Shown here one piece after another: positions 12,305 to 23,722 of a stretch of DNA of 64,000 bases. The stretch is taken from assembly GCA_026686845.1 (NCBI GenBank), contig JAIVEN010000004.1, forward strand, positions 12,370,827 to 12,434,826. The letters are read 5' to 3'. Every line of letters starts with the position of its first letter. The first letter of the stretch is position 1. The stretch is from Adenanthera pavonina (lineage: Eukaryota > Streptophyta > Magnoliopsida > Fabales > Fabaceae). The translations under genes were made by a program, and so were the position numbers. Under the pieces are notes generated by a model. The model searched no databases, had not been told where the DNA came from, and saw only the letters and a list, made by a program, of their open reading frames with translations.

Positions 12305-13333
12305 AGGCCTTCTTCTTCTTTCCTTTATCAGTAGCTTTCTTTTCCTTTTCTTGTTTCTTGATGAATTGGGGGCAGTCCCACTTTATGTGTCCCTGCTTCT
12401 TGCATTCACAGCAAGTCACAGGTTCTTTTGTCTCTTTCTTGCTTTCTCCAGCTGCTCCTTTCTTGAAGAATCTCTTGTTCTTCTTCTTGCTGTAGAATCT
12501 TCCGAATTTTCTGACCATCATAGCCAGAGTTTCCTCATCCAGCTCATCTCCTTCATCAGATTCTTCTTCCTTTTCATCAGCAGCTTTGAGGGCAAGGCCT
12601 TTCTTCTTTCTGTCCAGCCCAGCTTCCTTGAGTGCTTTGATTTTTCCTTCATATTCCTCAAGGCTACCGAAGAGAGCTGTGACATAAGCCATTGATTCTC
12701 CTCTGACTTCTTCTATTGCTGTCACCTTGGGCTGCCATTCCAGAGGGAGAGCTCTGAGTATCTTTCTTACTTTCTCAGACTGAGTGTATTCCTTTCCCAG
12801 GCTTTTGAGTTGATTCACAATGAGGGTGAATCTCTTTTGCAGCTCCTTTACAGTTTCTCCTTCAGCCATTCTAAAGCTTTCATACTCCCCAATGCACGTG
12901 TTCAGTCTGTTCTCCTTGACTCCAGATGTTCCTTCATGAGCAATCTGCAGAGTATCCCACATTCCTTTTGTAGTGGTACATTGCGAGACTCTGTAGAATT
13001 CATCTTGGTTTAGGGCGCTGACTAAACAATGCTTTGCTTTGAAATTCAGTAGGACTCTCCTTCTATCCTCATCATTCCATTCTACTTCCAGTTTCTCTTT
13101 GTGTCTTCCATCTTCAGTTAGAGCCATAGGGATGAAATCTCCTTTTTCAATGACTGACCAGATGTCAAGATCAATTGATTGGAGGTAGATATGCATCCTC
13201 ATCTTCCAGTACCCATAATGCTCTCCACTGAAGCCTGGTGGTCTGTTAGTATTATTCCCTTCAGGAAGTATACTCTCTCCAAAGCCAGCCATCTTAATTC
13301 CCGGACTGTGAGTTCCTTTGAATGGGAATCCGA

Positions 13334-13345
13334 GCTCTGATACCA
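13334..13345 (-). promoter_or_regulatory. Primer binding site (initiator Met tRNA), element 1
   Basis: On the minus strand this reads TGGTATCAGAGC, the complement of the plant initiator tRNA-Met 3' end. It begins two bases after the ...CTAACA end of the 5' LTR. Confidence 0.95.
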
Positions 13346-13347
13346 CT

Positions 13348-15055
13348 TGTTAGCAAGACTGACTTCCCAAGAGGGGGGTGAATTGGAAGTGTAAGATTTT
13401 TCTGCACAAAGTGAAGTTAGTGAAGATATCACAGTATAATGAAAACAATGCGTAAAACAGAGCAAGGTGAAGGGTAGAGATAAAGAAAAGAGAACTCAGT
13501 GATTTATCCTGGTTCGGTCTATTCTCTTGACCTACATCCAGTCCCCAAGACACTTCTTGAGATTTACCCACTATACAGCAAGAATGTCAGTGGGCTTCTT
13601 GCTAAAGCCACATTACATGAGTATGCTTTGTTTCTGAGCTCTCCCACACTCTCCAAGCACTTTCACTATGTGCTTCCCAATCCCCTTGTGAATACCCCTC
13701 ACAAGTAAATCTGTCTCCCAGATAAAGAATAGATTGATTACAATGAAATAACTCTCTTGAAAAGAGTAGATATGAAATTTTAAGTACAAGTATAGAAGTT
13801 GAGAGGGTAAAAGCTTTTGAGAAGAGGATTCAGCAGAAATTCGGTATATACTAGTTTGATTCGTTATCCACAACTTCAAATGATGTTGTATTTATAGATT
13901 TAGGTCTCAAATATCCGTTAGAGACTAAATCTATCCGTTGGGGAAGTTATCCAACGGTTACTCTGAAAAACTATCCGTTTACCAACCGCATTTAATGTTT
14001 CTGACATACTGAAATTCAAATTTTGGTTGGTCAACAGACGAATTTCGAAGGAATTGAAGATTAAAGCTTCCAACGTTACAGCATGAAGTTCGTCTGTTCA
14101 TGAAGTGAAATTCAAATTTTGAAACTTACAAAACATTTTCACAATGTGACATACGAATTTTCAAGAAGAAAGTTTTTCGGTTAAGTGTGAACAGTGTTTT
14201 CAATTTTCTGCAGTGCCTTCGAAATTCGAATTTTGGATCCCCAAAATTCGTCTGTCCATTGAACGTTTAAAGGGGCACAGTAGATTACTTTCTTCGAAAT
14301 TTGAATTTTGAAAGGGCGAAATTCGTCTGTCAGAGAAACTCTTTTCAGACTAATTTCATCATTCGAATTTTGCAAGTTCTTATCATTCGTATGTCAATGT
14401 TTCATTTCAACAGACTCAAGAACTTAGCTTCTGAAATTCGAATTTCAATGTTCAAAGTTCGTCTGTCAGAGAGCAGTTTTGAAACTTAAATTACTCTTGA
14501 TCTCATGTGAATTTTAACATAGTTTCAGACGAATTTCTTCCATTTTCTCAAGTTTTGTTTTGTTTGAAATTCGAATTTTGAAGACTCAAAGTTCGTCTGT
14601 TGCAAAGAAGCATCTTTCAGACTTATATGAAAATTCGAATGTTGGAAGTTCAAAATTCGTCTGTCAGAGAGCATTTATCAAACTCAATTTCATTTTGATT
14701 TCAGATGCACTTTATCATAGTTTCAGACGAATTTCTTTGGTTTTTACAAACTTCATTTTACTTGAAATTCGAATTTTGAAAGTGTGAAGTTCGTCTGTTA
14801 CCAAAAGGCCTCTTTCAGACCAGATGAAATTTAAATTTTGAACAACCAAAATTCGTCTGACAGAGAGCCATCTCTCCAGACTTATTCAGTTTTAGCTCGA
14901 AATTCGAATTTCCAAAGGCAAAGTTCGAATTTTCAACTTGACAGTTTAGCTTAAACTTTCAACCTTCGTCTGTTTGTGGGTGTTTTTCAGATATTTAAAG
15001 ATTTAACATAAAATCAAAGTTTGAAAACATCTTTTCTTCAAATCAAAATCTTTTA
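13348..15055 (-). repeat. 5' LTR of copia element 1, outer end deleted
   Basis: It is collinear with 469-2327 up to ...CAAATCAAAATCTTTTA. There the sequence switches to gypsy LTR, leaving 1,708 of about 1,860 bp. The missing part is the start of U3, including the terminal dinucleotide, so no right-hand target duplication can be found. Confidence 0.9.
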
Positions 15056-17469
15056 GAAATAACACTTAATAACCCGAATATTTTAGAAATTATAAATTTG
15101 CCAGTTAAGAGCATTTTTATAAATATGAAAAATTATAGTCAAAATAAAGCTCTCAATGAGCTAAGACTAATGGAATTTACTAAGAATCAAAACAATATTT
15201 ATTGGGTAATTGAGATTTAATATTAATATTTTACCCGATAAAAATCAATCTGGACTGCAGGAAGAGACAGTATTAATTCAAGAACAATTTATGGGCCTCA
15301 TATTTGGACCAATTGGGATAAGGACATTATGGTAATTTTATATTCCAATATAATTATAACTAGTATCCCAATACTAGTAAAAATATATTGCTAAAGTAAC
15401 TTTATTTGTCCAGATTGGTCCAATACATATCTGGATAAGTAAATATCTAAAATTTTTAGACCAAAATGCCCTCCATTTCATGCTAATCAAGCTGCACATG
15501 GGGAATTCCAATTATTTAATATTTCCCTTGAATTATCAAGAAAATTCAAGAAGTTTGGTGGCACAATTTCATTGGTTATGCTTTTTTATATGTACTCCCT
15601 CTTTTCCCTTGTTTTGACCACCTCATTGAAGCTTAAAGGAGGGAGGAAGAAGTCTGAAAAAATAGAAAAGAAAGAGGGAAAAACGTGAAAGGGGAGAGAG
15701 AAAGAAAAAGAGGAAGAAAATTCAAGAAAAATAGGTAGGTTGCTAACTTGTTGTTTCCATGAGTTTAGCTTGGTTTTCAAATATGTTTAAGGTTAGTTTT
15801 CTTGAGTTCCTCTTCTCCTCTTGCTGTTTAGCTTCAGTTTTCATATGGATTTAACAAAAAAAGTGGTTTTATGCAATAAAGTTTAGAGAAAGTATGAGAT
15901 TTAGTGAAAGAAGTTTTGGAAGGTTATGAAGCAAGTTTTAAAAAATTCCATTCTTCTTCCTAAACCCCTGATTTTGGTTAGTTTAATATGATGGAAGGAA
16001 TTGGATTTTCATTTTTTTTAAGTTATAAATGGATTCCTTGGGTCCAAATTAGTTAAAAACAAGTGTTGGACTAATGACAAACTCTAAGATAAAGTAAATG
16101 AGATCTTTGGGTTTAAGGATTCATTAAGAAGTTGGCCATGGAATTGGTTGACTTAGCATGATTATATGATTATTTCTAGGCTTGGTAAAATGTAAGGAAG
16201 TGATTGGGAAATGATCCAAGCAAGAGGATTCAAGTTTAAAGAGAAAATGGTAAAGCTCCAAGGTAGTATTCTTGCCTTACTTTTATATTTTACACAATTA
16301 TGTTTTATTTATGTTTTATGAAATGATTGTGTTACCATGTTATTGTTTTGATTTTTTATTGGATTGGTTAGCTATTTATGTAGTGAGGGCTTTGCCAGTG
16401 ATATCCTATTGTTAAGCCGTTATGCTGCCAAAATTTATATGGCCAACATGGTATTTTGATGTATTTTTAATAAATTGTGCAATGCTATGAATGTTTTTAT
16501 GAAATGTTATGATGTTTAAGCATGTACAAGTTTACTATTGAGATGTCCAATCTCATTTTCCCAAGTTACTAAATATGTTAGGTAATGGAAAAGCTATGAA
16601 GGAAAGCAAAAGGAAGGAGAAAAAAATATGAAGCAACAAGTTAAAGTTTAGAGTTATTAATAATGTTTGATTATGAAGTATGCTTTATGTATTATATTGT
16701 GATGATATATAAGTGATGCATTATGATCCTATATGATGTATGGGTAAGCATGCCAGATGTTATAGAAATATGAAATGATATTAAGATTTACAAAAGTATA
16801 TATGATTCCCTTATATTGGGAATGTACAAGAATGTAATGGCAAGAGAATTGAGCCAAATTATGTTTCCTTTAGTTAGAGGTTATGATGTGCTTTATGAGG
16901 AAGCTGGTTTTATATCATTTAGCCATATGTGAATTAAGTTATAGTTTTAAAGAAGTGCAAGGACTAAAACGTGACAGTTTTTGAAAACTGTAAATTTACT
17001 ATGAATATTGTTTGAGATTTAAGGGATGTATAAATTTGTGTTGTACTCCAAAAATTTGGTGGTTATATATATGGAAAGAACTATGTCTTGAATTTAATAT
17101 GTCACTAGTTTTAATGCTTTTGTAGTCATATAAATGATGTTATGTATATTTCTCCAAAATTGTTCCAGTAGAGAATTATCCTGACCCTAGAGGATCTAAA
17201 AAGATGCTCTGCTATGTACATGTTTAATAAATGTTCAAAATAAATATTTATAAAAATTAGACATACAAGACTTTCAAATAATATAAAGATGGTATAAAAT
17301 AGCTCTGTGTATGTTGAGAAATGAATTTTTAAATTCAGGGTTAGAAACAGGATAGAAACTGGAAATAAAAGGAATGAAAAGTGAATTAAAGAAATAAATT
17401 GTATGAATTGTCTCAATGAAATTCCACTTTCATTATTTTCACATGAAATTCAGAATGTTCTCTAATTTG
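15056..17469 (+). mobile_element. Ty3/gypsy LTR, truncated at both ends
   Basis: It aligns in the same orientation with the solo LTR, beginning about 310 bp into it (AAATATGAAAAATTATAGTC; then ATTTAATATTAATATTTTACCC). The motif ACTATTGAGATGTCCAATCTC corresponds to ACTGAGATTCTTTGAATCTC of the solo copy. It stops at about 17469 after GAATGTTCTCTAATTT, where it joins minus-strand gypsy integrase. Its sense orientation is opposite to that integrase, so it is not that element's own 3' LTR. Confidence 0.75.
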
Positions 17470-19624
17470 GTTAACCTATCCATAATAACCTAAATAGCAT
17501 CATGTCTAGATGAAGTTCTTGGCAATCCTATTATAAAATCCATAGATATACTATCCCACTTCCATTCTGGGATATTCAAAAGTTGCAACAATCTTGATGA
17601 CTTTTGATGCTCTGCCTTAACTTTTTGACACACTAGACACTTGCTACATGTCTGGTTATATCACTTTTCATTCTAGGCCACCAAAATAGTCTTTTCAGCT
17701 CATGGTACATTTTTGTGACACCTGGATGAATTGTGTACATGCTCTGGTGCGCTGCTTCCAAAACTTCTTCTCTCAACTCTACCTTTGGGGGTACATATAT
17801 CCTCTTCCTAAAACTCATCACACCATCAGCTACCTTCTCAAAATCTTTGGCTTCCCCTTGTTTGATCTTCTCTTTTATTATTCCTACTAAGTCATCTGTC
17901 TACTATGCCTCTTTAATTTGAGTCATGAACTCATTCTCTATTCTAGTCTCACCATAATATACTTTACCCAGTTGAATCTTGTTTGCTAGGTCTAGGTCTC
18001 TATATTGCTCAATTAACTCTTGCTCTTTCACCATCATCCATGCTACATGAATAGCTTTCTGACTCAAAGCATCTGCCACGATATTGGCCTTGCCTAGATG
18101 GTACTTGATCTTATGATCATAATCTTTCAATAACTCCATCCATCGCCTTTACCTTAGATTCAACTCTTTTTTATCTGATAAATATTTGAAGCTCTTATGA
18201 CCAAAAAAAATTTCTATTATTGCTGCATAGAGATAGTGTCTCAATATCTTTAGTGCATAAATTACCACTGCAAGTTCTAAATTATGTGTGTGATAGTTTT
18301 CTTCATAAGGTTTTAATTGTTTAGAAGCATAGGATACAACTCTACCTTACTGCAATAATACACAATGCAATCCATTCTTACTAGCATCAGTGTATAGCAG
18401 ATAGGGCTCTTGAGGATTAGGTATGATTAACTTAGGGGAAGAGGTTCACCTACATTTTAATTCTTGAAAACTCTTTTCATAATTATTATCCTACACAAAA
18501 GATTTTTATTTTCTTGTTAATCTAGTTAACGGTGAGGCAATATGAGAAAAATCCTAGATGAACCTTCTATAATAGCCTACTAGGCCAAGAAAACTTCTTA
18601 TCTTTGTAATAGTTTTAGGTCTATCCCATTTAAGAATTGCATCTACTTTATTTAGATCTACTGCGCCCCTTCTTGAGATATTATATGACTTAAAAAATGT
18701 ACTTCTGTGAGCTAAAACTCACACTTGCTTAATTTAACAATTAATTGCTTTTCTTTTAAGATTCCTAGAATAATTCTCAGATGTCTCTCATGCTCTACTG
18801 AAGATTTAACATATATTAGGATATCATCTATGAACACAATAAAAAACTGATCTAAATAAGGCCGAAAGATTCTATTCATATAGTCCATGAATACTGCTGG
18901 TGCATTAGTGAGACCAAATGGCATGACTAGAAATTTATAATGACCATGTCTTGTCTTGAATGCAGTTTTTGGGACATCTTCAACTTTAACTTGTAATTGA
19001 TGATACCTAGATCTTAAATCAATATTGGAGAATATACATGCTCTAGCTAATTGATCTAAAAGATCATTTATCCTAGGTAATGGGTATTTATTCTTTATGG
19101 TCACCTTGTTCAATTCCCTGTAATCTATACAAAGTCTGAGACTTCCATCTTTCTTCTTAACAAATAGCACAGGAGGTCCCTAGGGTGATACACTAGGTCT
19201 AATAAAACTCTTTTTCTAACAACTCCTCTATTTACTACTTCAATTCAGCCATCTCATTTGGAGCCATTCTGTATGGTGCTTTTGATATCAGCTCCGCCCT
19301 AGGTACTACTTTTATTCTAAACTCAACTTCTCTTTCTGGAGGTAATCCACTAATTTCCTTAGGGAACACTACAGGAAATTCTCACACTACTAGTATTATC
19401 TAAATTATCTCTTCTACCTCAACTTTTGTAGAGAAGAAAACTAGGTATCCCTTACATCCTTTCTCTAAGCATCTCTCTGCTTGGGTTGTCATTAAGAAAT
19501 TTAGCTTAGTCTCAACATATGGGGCAATTTCTGGGGTAGGTAAGATTATGATTTCATTTTTACAATCAAGGAGAATATTATTGGCTAGTAACCAATTCAT
19601 ACTAATAATCACATCTATTATCAA
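17470..19624 (-). pseudogene. pol: Gypsy pol remnant: protease, RT, RNase H, integrase
   Basis: The protease tail is at 19624-19400 (DVIISMNWLLANNILLDC). RT is at 19170-18712 with LCIDYRELNKVTIKNKYPLP, the MPFGLTNAP motif and catalytic FIDDILIY. The RNase H and tether region is at 18480-17903 (YDHKIKYHLGKANIVADALS). The integrase zinc-binding part is at 17821-17633 (HQSMYTIHPGVTKMYHELK...FWWPRM), followed by the core start (CLVCQKVKAEHQKSSRLLQ and a D in SISMDFIIGLPRTS) down to 17470. Several stops and frame changes separate these segments. The RT block and the protease phrase resemble Tekay/Del chromoviruses, and LTR ends TGTAACA...TGTTACA agree with this. Confidence 0.88.
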
Positions 19625-19879
19625 AGATAAGTTGGGTATCGAGCCAGTTAATTATATCTTGCGACATATTCAATGACCGACTCATTCACATTTTAGCGGA
19701 TCCTTATAATTCCACTTTCTTTTTATCTCTTACAGACTAAGGAAAATACTTCTCATAAAACTATTCTTATGATACTTCCTAAGTCAACAAAGTTCCCTTT
19801 ATCTAATTAGCTTATTTCATGTGTTGCCACCATTAGTCAACCTCTTTCACCATTAAGCTTCCATTTTTTATGTACAGCC

Positions 19880-21865
19880 TATTATCTTAAAAATCTTTTT
19901 AGTGCTCAATCTATTTTTTGGCAACTTGCATGTCAAATTTACTATCAAAGGATGAAAGCTAGCACTTGCACAATAGTATATTGGTGGCTAGTACTCTCAA
20001 CCAATTGCCTTATAGCTTGTCCCATAGGAACTTACTAACTTACCTGAGGCTACTATGGCATAGGCTGAACCTTACGGGCTTTAACTTTTCCCTTGTTATC
20101 CTTAAGCATTAACTAACTCTTGTAATTGCTCAATAATCCTTTGCAGACGATCTAGGCATTTAGGGATTAATTGCAAAGGATCTAGATAGGGAGTACTTTC
20201 TCTTACTACTATCAGAGTCATTTGAGATGTTTATACTTGTATTATCAGCCTTTGCTAAACACCTCTTCGTATCTTAATAACTCTTACCTTGCAATTAATA
20301 ATTGCAATTGATAACAACTTGAACTCCACAATTACATTAACTACTACTTTCATTATATCTTTACTAGTTATGATACATCATTATGCCTCAACCCCTAGTC
20401 TCTTTCTTTCACTATCCTTAAGTTAGCATCTTGCTACATATACACTATTATACTTTATTCATACTTATTGTCATGACATTGGCTTATAGGGATCAAGTAT
20501 TATTGTCAGATCTAGCATTGCCATTTGTTATATCTATTGGATCTTCCTCTAGATCCTCATTAGAGACTTCTACTATCTCAAACTTTTTTCATGATAGCAT
20601 TCATACTTGGAGTGTTTAGGTAATGACACAGTCTTTTAGAGTGTGAAACTCTGAACCTTGAGGGAAACTTCTTGATACGGTTCCAGAACTCTTTGACCCG
20701 ATATAGCATTAAGTACTAGCTCAACCCATTCACTTGTAGGGAGCTTATAATCATAATGCCCTTCTAAGAATCTTTTTGACTTATAGTACTGTCCAAGGAA
20801 ATCTAGAATTGAATATAACTTCTCAAATCCATCATGATATTTATTGTGCATAGCCTTAACAACCCTTTGGATTTGGAGTCCTTTAGTTTAGTTGGAGAAA
20901 ACTACCTGCTTAATCCAAATAGTACAGTTAGCCCAAACTTGCTTATTATAACTCATGAGCTGATTTACCTCTTCCCTAGAGGTGTGCTTTCTTACCTTAC
21001 TCTTAGCAGGACTATACCTGAAGGGACCAGTACTATAGGTCCCTTCTTGGATTCAGGCAATACTTTCATTTAATGACTACCATATGGCTGTCATTATTGA
21101 AAATCTTATTAGATCCTATGTCTTCCCTTATAGGATCTTGATTAAGCTTAGGTCAAATTCCTGTACTTGGGCAATACTCATCTCTTTTTTCTAACTTATC
21201 TTATTTTATGCATTAGTTTCCCCCATTATTCTTTTCATAACCATCACTTATTCCTTACTGGCCTCTTACATTTATTACTAAAACATCTTGCCACAGATCT
21301 CATTTTCTAGGTAGGATACTTACTCTTTTTACTCATTAGCAACCTACTATCACATCTCTGAGCTACTTTCTAGTTGGTGGCTTGGCATTAGAGAAAAACC
21401 TTAGGTAAACATTCATACTAGCTGCTGATTAATGAGGTTTCATATCTTTCTAAAATTATCCTAGACTATTCTTTTTTTAGAGAACCATCAAAACTGTAGG
21501 ACTCATCAATTTTTCTAATCATCTCATACTCTTTAGAGGTCCACTATAACCTTATAATTGGTCTATTGCAACCATGAGATCTGCTGCAATCTCTAAGTAC
21601 TACTAGGATCCTCTATGATCCTATATCATTTATTTACTAACAGAATCTAACTATGATCTAACTCTAAAAAGATTCAAGACTTAAGGAAAATACACTTTGC
21701 AAAATATCCTCAACTAATCAAGCAACTATCATAATCTATTCTTAAGACTAATCTCATATGCCACTAAAGTAGTCTTAGGCCAGATTTCTCAAAGGAAATA
21801 TATCTTATATTCAAGGGGAAAACTCTAACTAAGGGAATTAATTTCCTCTCTCATTGCAATGATTT
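19880..21865 (-). pseudogene. Probable decayed gag/leader of the gypsy element
   Basis: This stretch lies between the protease and the PBS, where gypsy gag belongs. It is full of stops and only short open pieces remain (for example 20851-20636). I do not recognise a zinc knuckle or a typical gag core, so the assignment is by position only. Another inserted fragment cannot be excluded. Confidence 0.4.
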
Positions 21866-21877
21866 GCTCAGATACAA
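21866..21877 (-). promoter_or_regulatory. Degenerate PBS of the gypsy element
   Basis: The plus strand reads GCTCAGATACAA, ten of twelve matches to the complement of the initiator tRNA-Met PBS (GCTCTGATACCA). It sits four bases from the LTR end at 21882, in the right place for a minus-strand element. Confidence 0.6.
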
Positions 21878-22192
21878 AAAATGTAACACTTTAGGTTACT
21901 AGGCTTTTAATCATACTTTATATATTTAGCAGAAAGAATTAAAAACCTAGAACAATTAAAGTTTTAAGTTTTTTCAAAATTGGGTTGCTCAAAAGATAAT
22001 AACTTAACTAAAAGTTTAATTAATTTATTAATATTCAAACCAATCGAACTATAATTATCTGAGTAATGTTCCAAAACTGTAAAGCCAATAAGCATCTAGA
22101 TAGAAATCATAATTAAAACATATTAGCATAATTTAATACATTTATTCTAAATATAACATGTGAGATAATATCTTCTAGTCTACTTCCCTTTA

Positions 22193-22798
22193 GGGTGTGT
22201 TTAGTACGAGGGATAGAAGGGGAAGGGAGGAGAGGGATTTTAATGGAGGGGAGGGAAGGAGAGGAGAGATGAGATATGGAGGGAAGGGGAGGGGAAGAAA
22301 GGGAAGGGGATTGAGATGAGGAGAGGAATTTTAATAATTTGTTATTTGGTTCAAGAGGGGAGGGGAGGAGAGGGAAATTAATAATAATTTGATCATTTTA
22401 TCCTCAAAATTAAAGAAGTTTTTTTATCATTTTTATGAGTACAAAAAATTTCAGTGTTGAATATAAAATTATACTTTAATATTTAATACTCATACTCCAT
22501 GATTTTATACTCAATACTGAAGTTTTTTATATTCACTTTTTGAGACATGGGACTTGAGTGTAATATTTTTTGGTATTGAGATTTTCAAGTAAATATTTTC
22601 ATGTTTTTGGGATTTTTAAGTGATTTTTTCTATTTTTAAAAATATTTTTTATTTAAAAAAAAAGAGGTCAGAATAAAAATAAAAAACTATCCTCTCTCAA
22701 CTTGTCTATCCAAACAGGAGGAGGGAAGCATATGTTTGGAATTTGTAGGTTTTATAGCCCCCTCCCCTCCCCTCTCAAACCCCCTACCAAACGGGGGG
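22193..22798. mobile_element. MITE, possibly Tourist-like (PIF/Harbinger)
   Basis: This 606-bp insertion is flanked by TTA on both sides (22190-22192 and 22799-22801). Its ends form an imperfect inverted repeat: GGGTGTGTTTAGTACGAGGG on the left, and CCCCCCGTTTGGTAGGGGG as the reverse complement of the right end. Both continue into GGGGAAGGG / GGGGAGGGG-rich sequence. The GTTTGG core and TTA duplication fit Tourist-like MITEs. The first six terminal bases do not match, so the family is tentative. No ORF is present. Confidence 0.55.
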
Positions 22799-23545
22799 TT
22801 AGTTAACCACCTCCTTACCTTTAATTTTACTTGTACTTGACCCTAAGATTGTTAGTCATTGGGTGTGAGATTTGGAAAAATCTCAGTAGTATATATATTT
22901 ATTCATATAAATCATGCCCATAATCAGGTAGTTATGCAAACAACCAAATAACTCATTTTTCATGCATCTATAAAAATTTTGGTAGAGTCTCCTCTTAATA
23001 CTAAATATCCATAGCATTTCAAAACATTTATATTGAAACAACTCATCCAATAGAATTACGTAACATCCATAATTAATTCACAGAAAATACATGAAATAAA
23101 TAATATACTACCTCAACCGAAAAATATCATAAGCTAAGTAGCTTGTCTTATTTCTTGAATTTTTTAAGTACTGAATATTCACATAAGTACTAATGAAATT
23201 ATCTCATGAGCATAAATCTAAAATATTTAAATTAATTTCTAACCACTGGTATCTTATTATTCTCATTTCTAATCTCAAATTCTCATTATATATTCCTAAC
23301 TTGATCAACAATCTATAAAGGAATAAATAAAAATTTTAATTTCATTATACTGTAAAAATAAACTCTAGAAAAATATTTCGATACCTTACTTGAAGCTAGC
23401 CTTCCTTCATTTTCCTTCTCTTTCACTTACACTCTCTTTCTCTCCCTCGGCTCTCTCTTTCTCTCACTCTCAACTGGTGGTGTGCTCAAATGAGGAAATG
23501 AGAGGAGTATTAATAGTGTTGATGTCTTGGCCAGCAAATGACATC

Positions 23546-23722
23546 AATTCATTGTGTATCTTTATTTAATGTATGGTCATTATAATTCAATGTAACTTAT
23601 TGAAACCACAATTCATTGTATACCTTTATTCAGTGTATACTCACCATAATTCAATGTAACTTATTGAAACCGTAATTCATTGTATAGTTTCATTCAGTGT
23701 ATGCTTATCATAATTTAATGTT
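23546..23722. repeat. 64-bp tandem repeat, about 2.8 copies
   Basis: Units start at 23546, 23610 and 23674, each opening AATTCATTGT and containing CATAATTCAATGTAACTTAT (decayed in the third). Confidence 0.9.

Larger units (their letters stand above)
8889..13292 (-). pseudogene. gag: Copia gag of element 1, split by a solo LTR
   Basis: Gag starts at ATG 13292 (MAGFGESILPEGN...), 42 bp after the PBS. It includes the copia gag region (PPGFSGEHYGYWKMRM, DEFYRVSQCTT, ALPLEWQPKVTAIEEV), a Lys/Glu-rich linker and a CCHC zinc knuckle, CCECKKQGHIKWDC. The frame is cut at 12310 by the solo gypsy LTR and resumes at 9704 with an acidic stretch, a coiled-coil-like segment (KELKLAKKKISKLESQ) and the SMSRLTRGKDILFALMGSQ region. 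It ends at VPKRKT. The second knuckle (HFCNKKEHISSSC) has lost its first cysteine and conserved glycine relative to element 2. An ORF reading through 12234 uses LTR sequence at its end, and one reading upstream of 13292 enters the PBS; neither is real. Confidence 0.9.
469..15055 (-). mobile_element. Ty1/copia Sirevirus-type retrotransposon, element 1 (5' LTR truncated, gag interrupted)
   Basis: Read on the minus strand the order is 5' LTR (13348-15055), PBS, gag, protease-integrase-RT-RNase H, a spacer, an env-position ORF, PPT and 3' LTR (469-2327). Integrase before RT defines copia. The long LTRs, the large gag with zinc knuckles, the extra ORF after pol and the AAAAAGGGGGAGA polypurine tract fit the Sirevirus/Maximus lineage (SIRE1-like). 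The termini are TGTT...AACA. The LTRs differ by roughly 15-20 substitutions over about 1.7 kb by eye, mostly transitions. Three in-frame stops (two in pol, one in the env-position ORF) and a solo gypsy LTR inside gag make it non-autonomous. The outer roughly 150 bp of the 5' LTR are missing at a deletion junction with gypsy LTR sequence. Confidence 0.93.

Noticed and set aside
12234..13346. Gag of element 1 starting at 13346 and ending at 12234
   Set aside because: The upstream start is GTG within the PBS and the last codons lie in the solo LTR; the supported gag starts at ATG 13292 and is interrupted at 12310.
15056..17469. 3' LTR of the minus-strand gypsy element
   Set aside because: Its sense strand is plus, judged by the PBS after the related LTR at 30903 and by the reverse-oriented LTR at 21882-23799, so it belongs to another copy.
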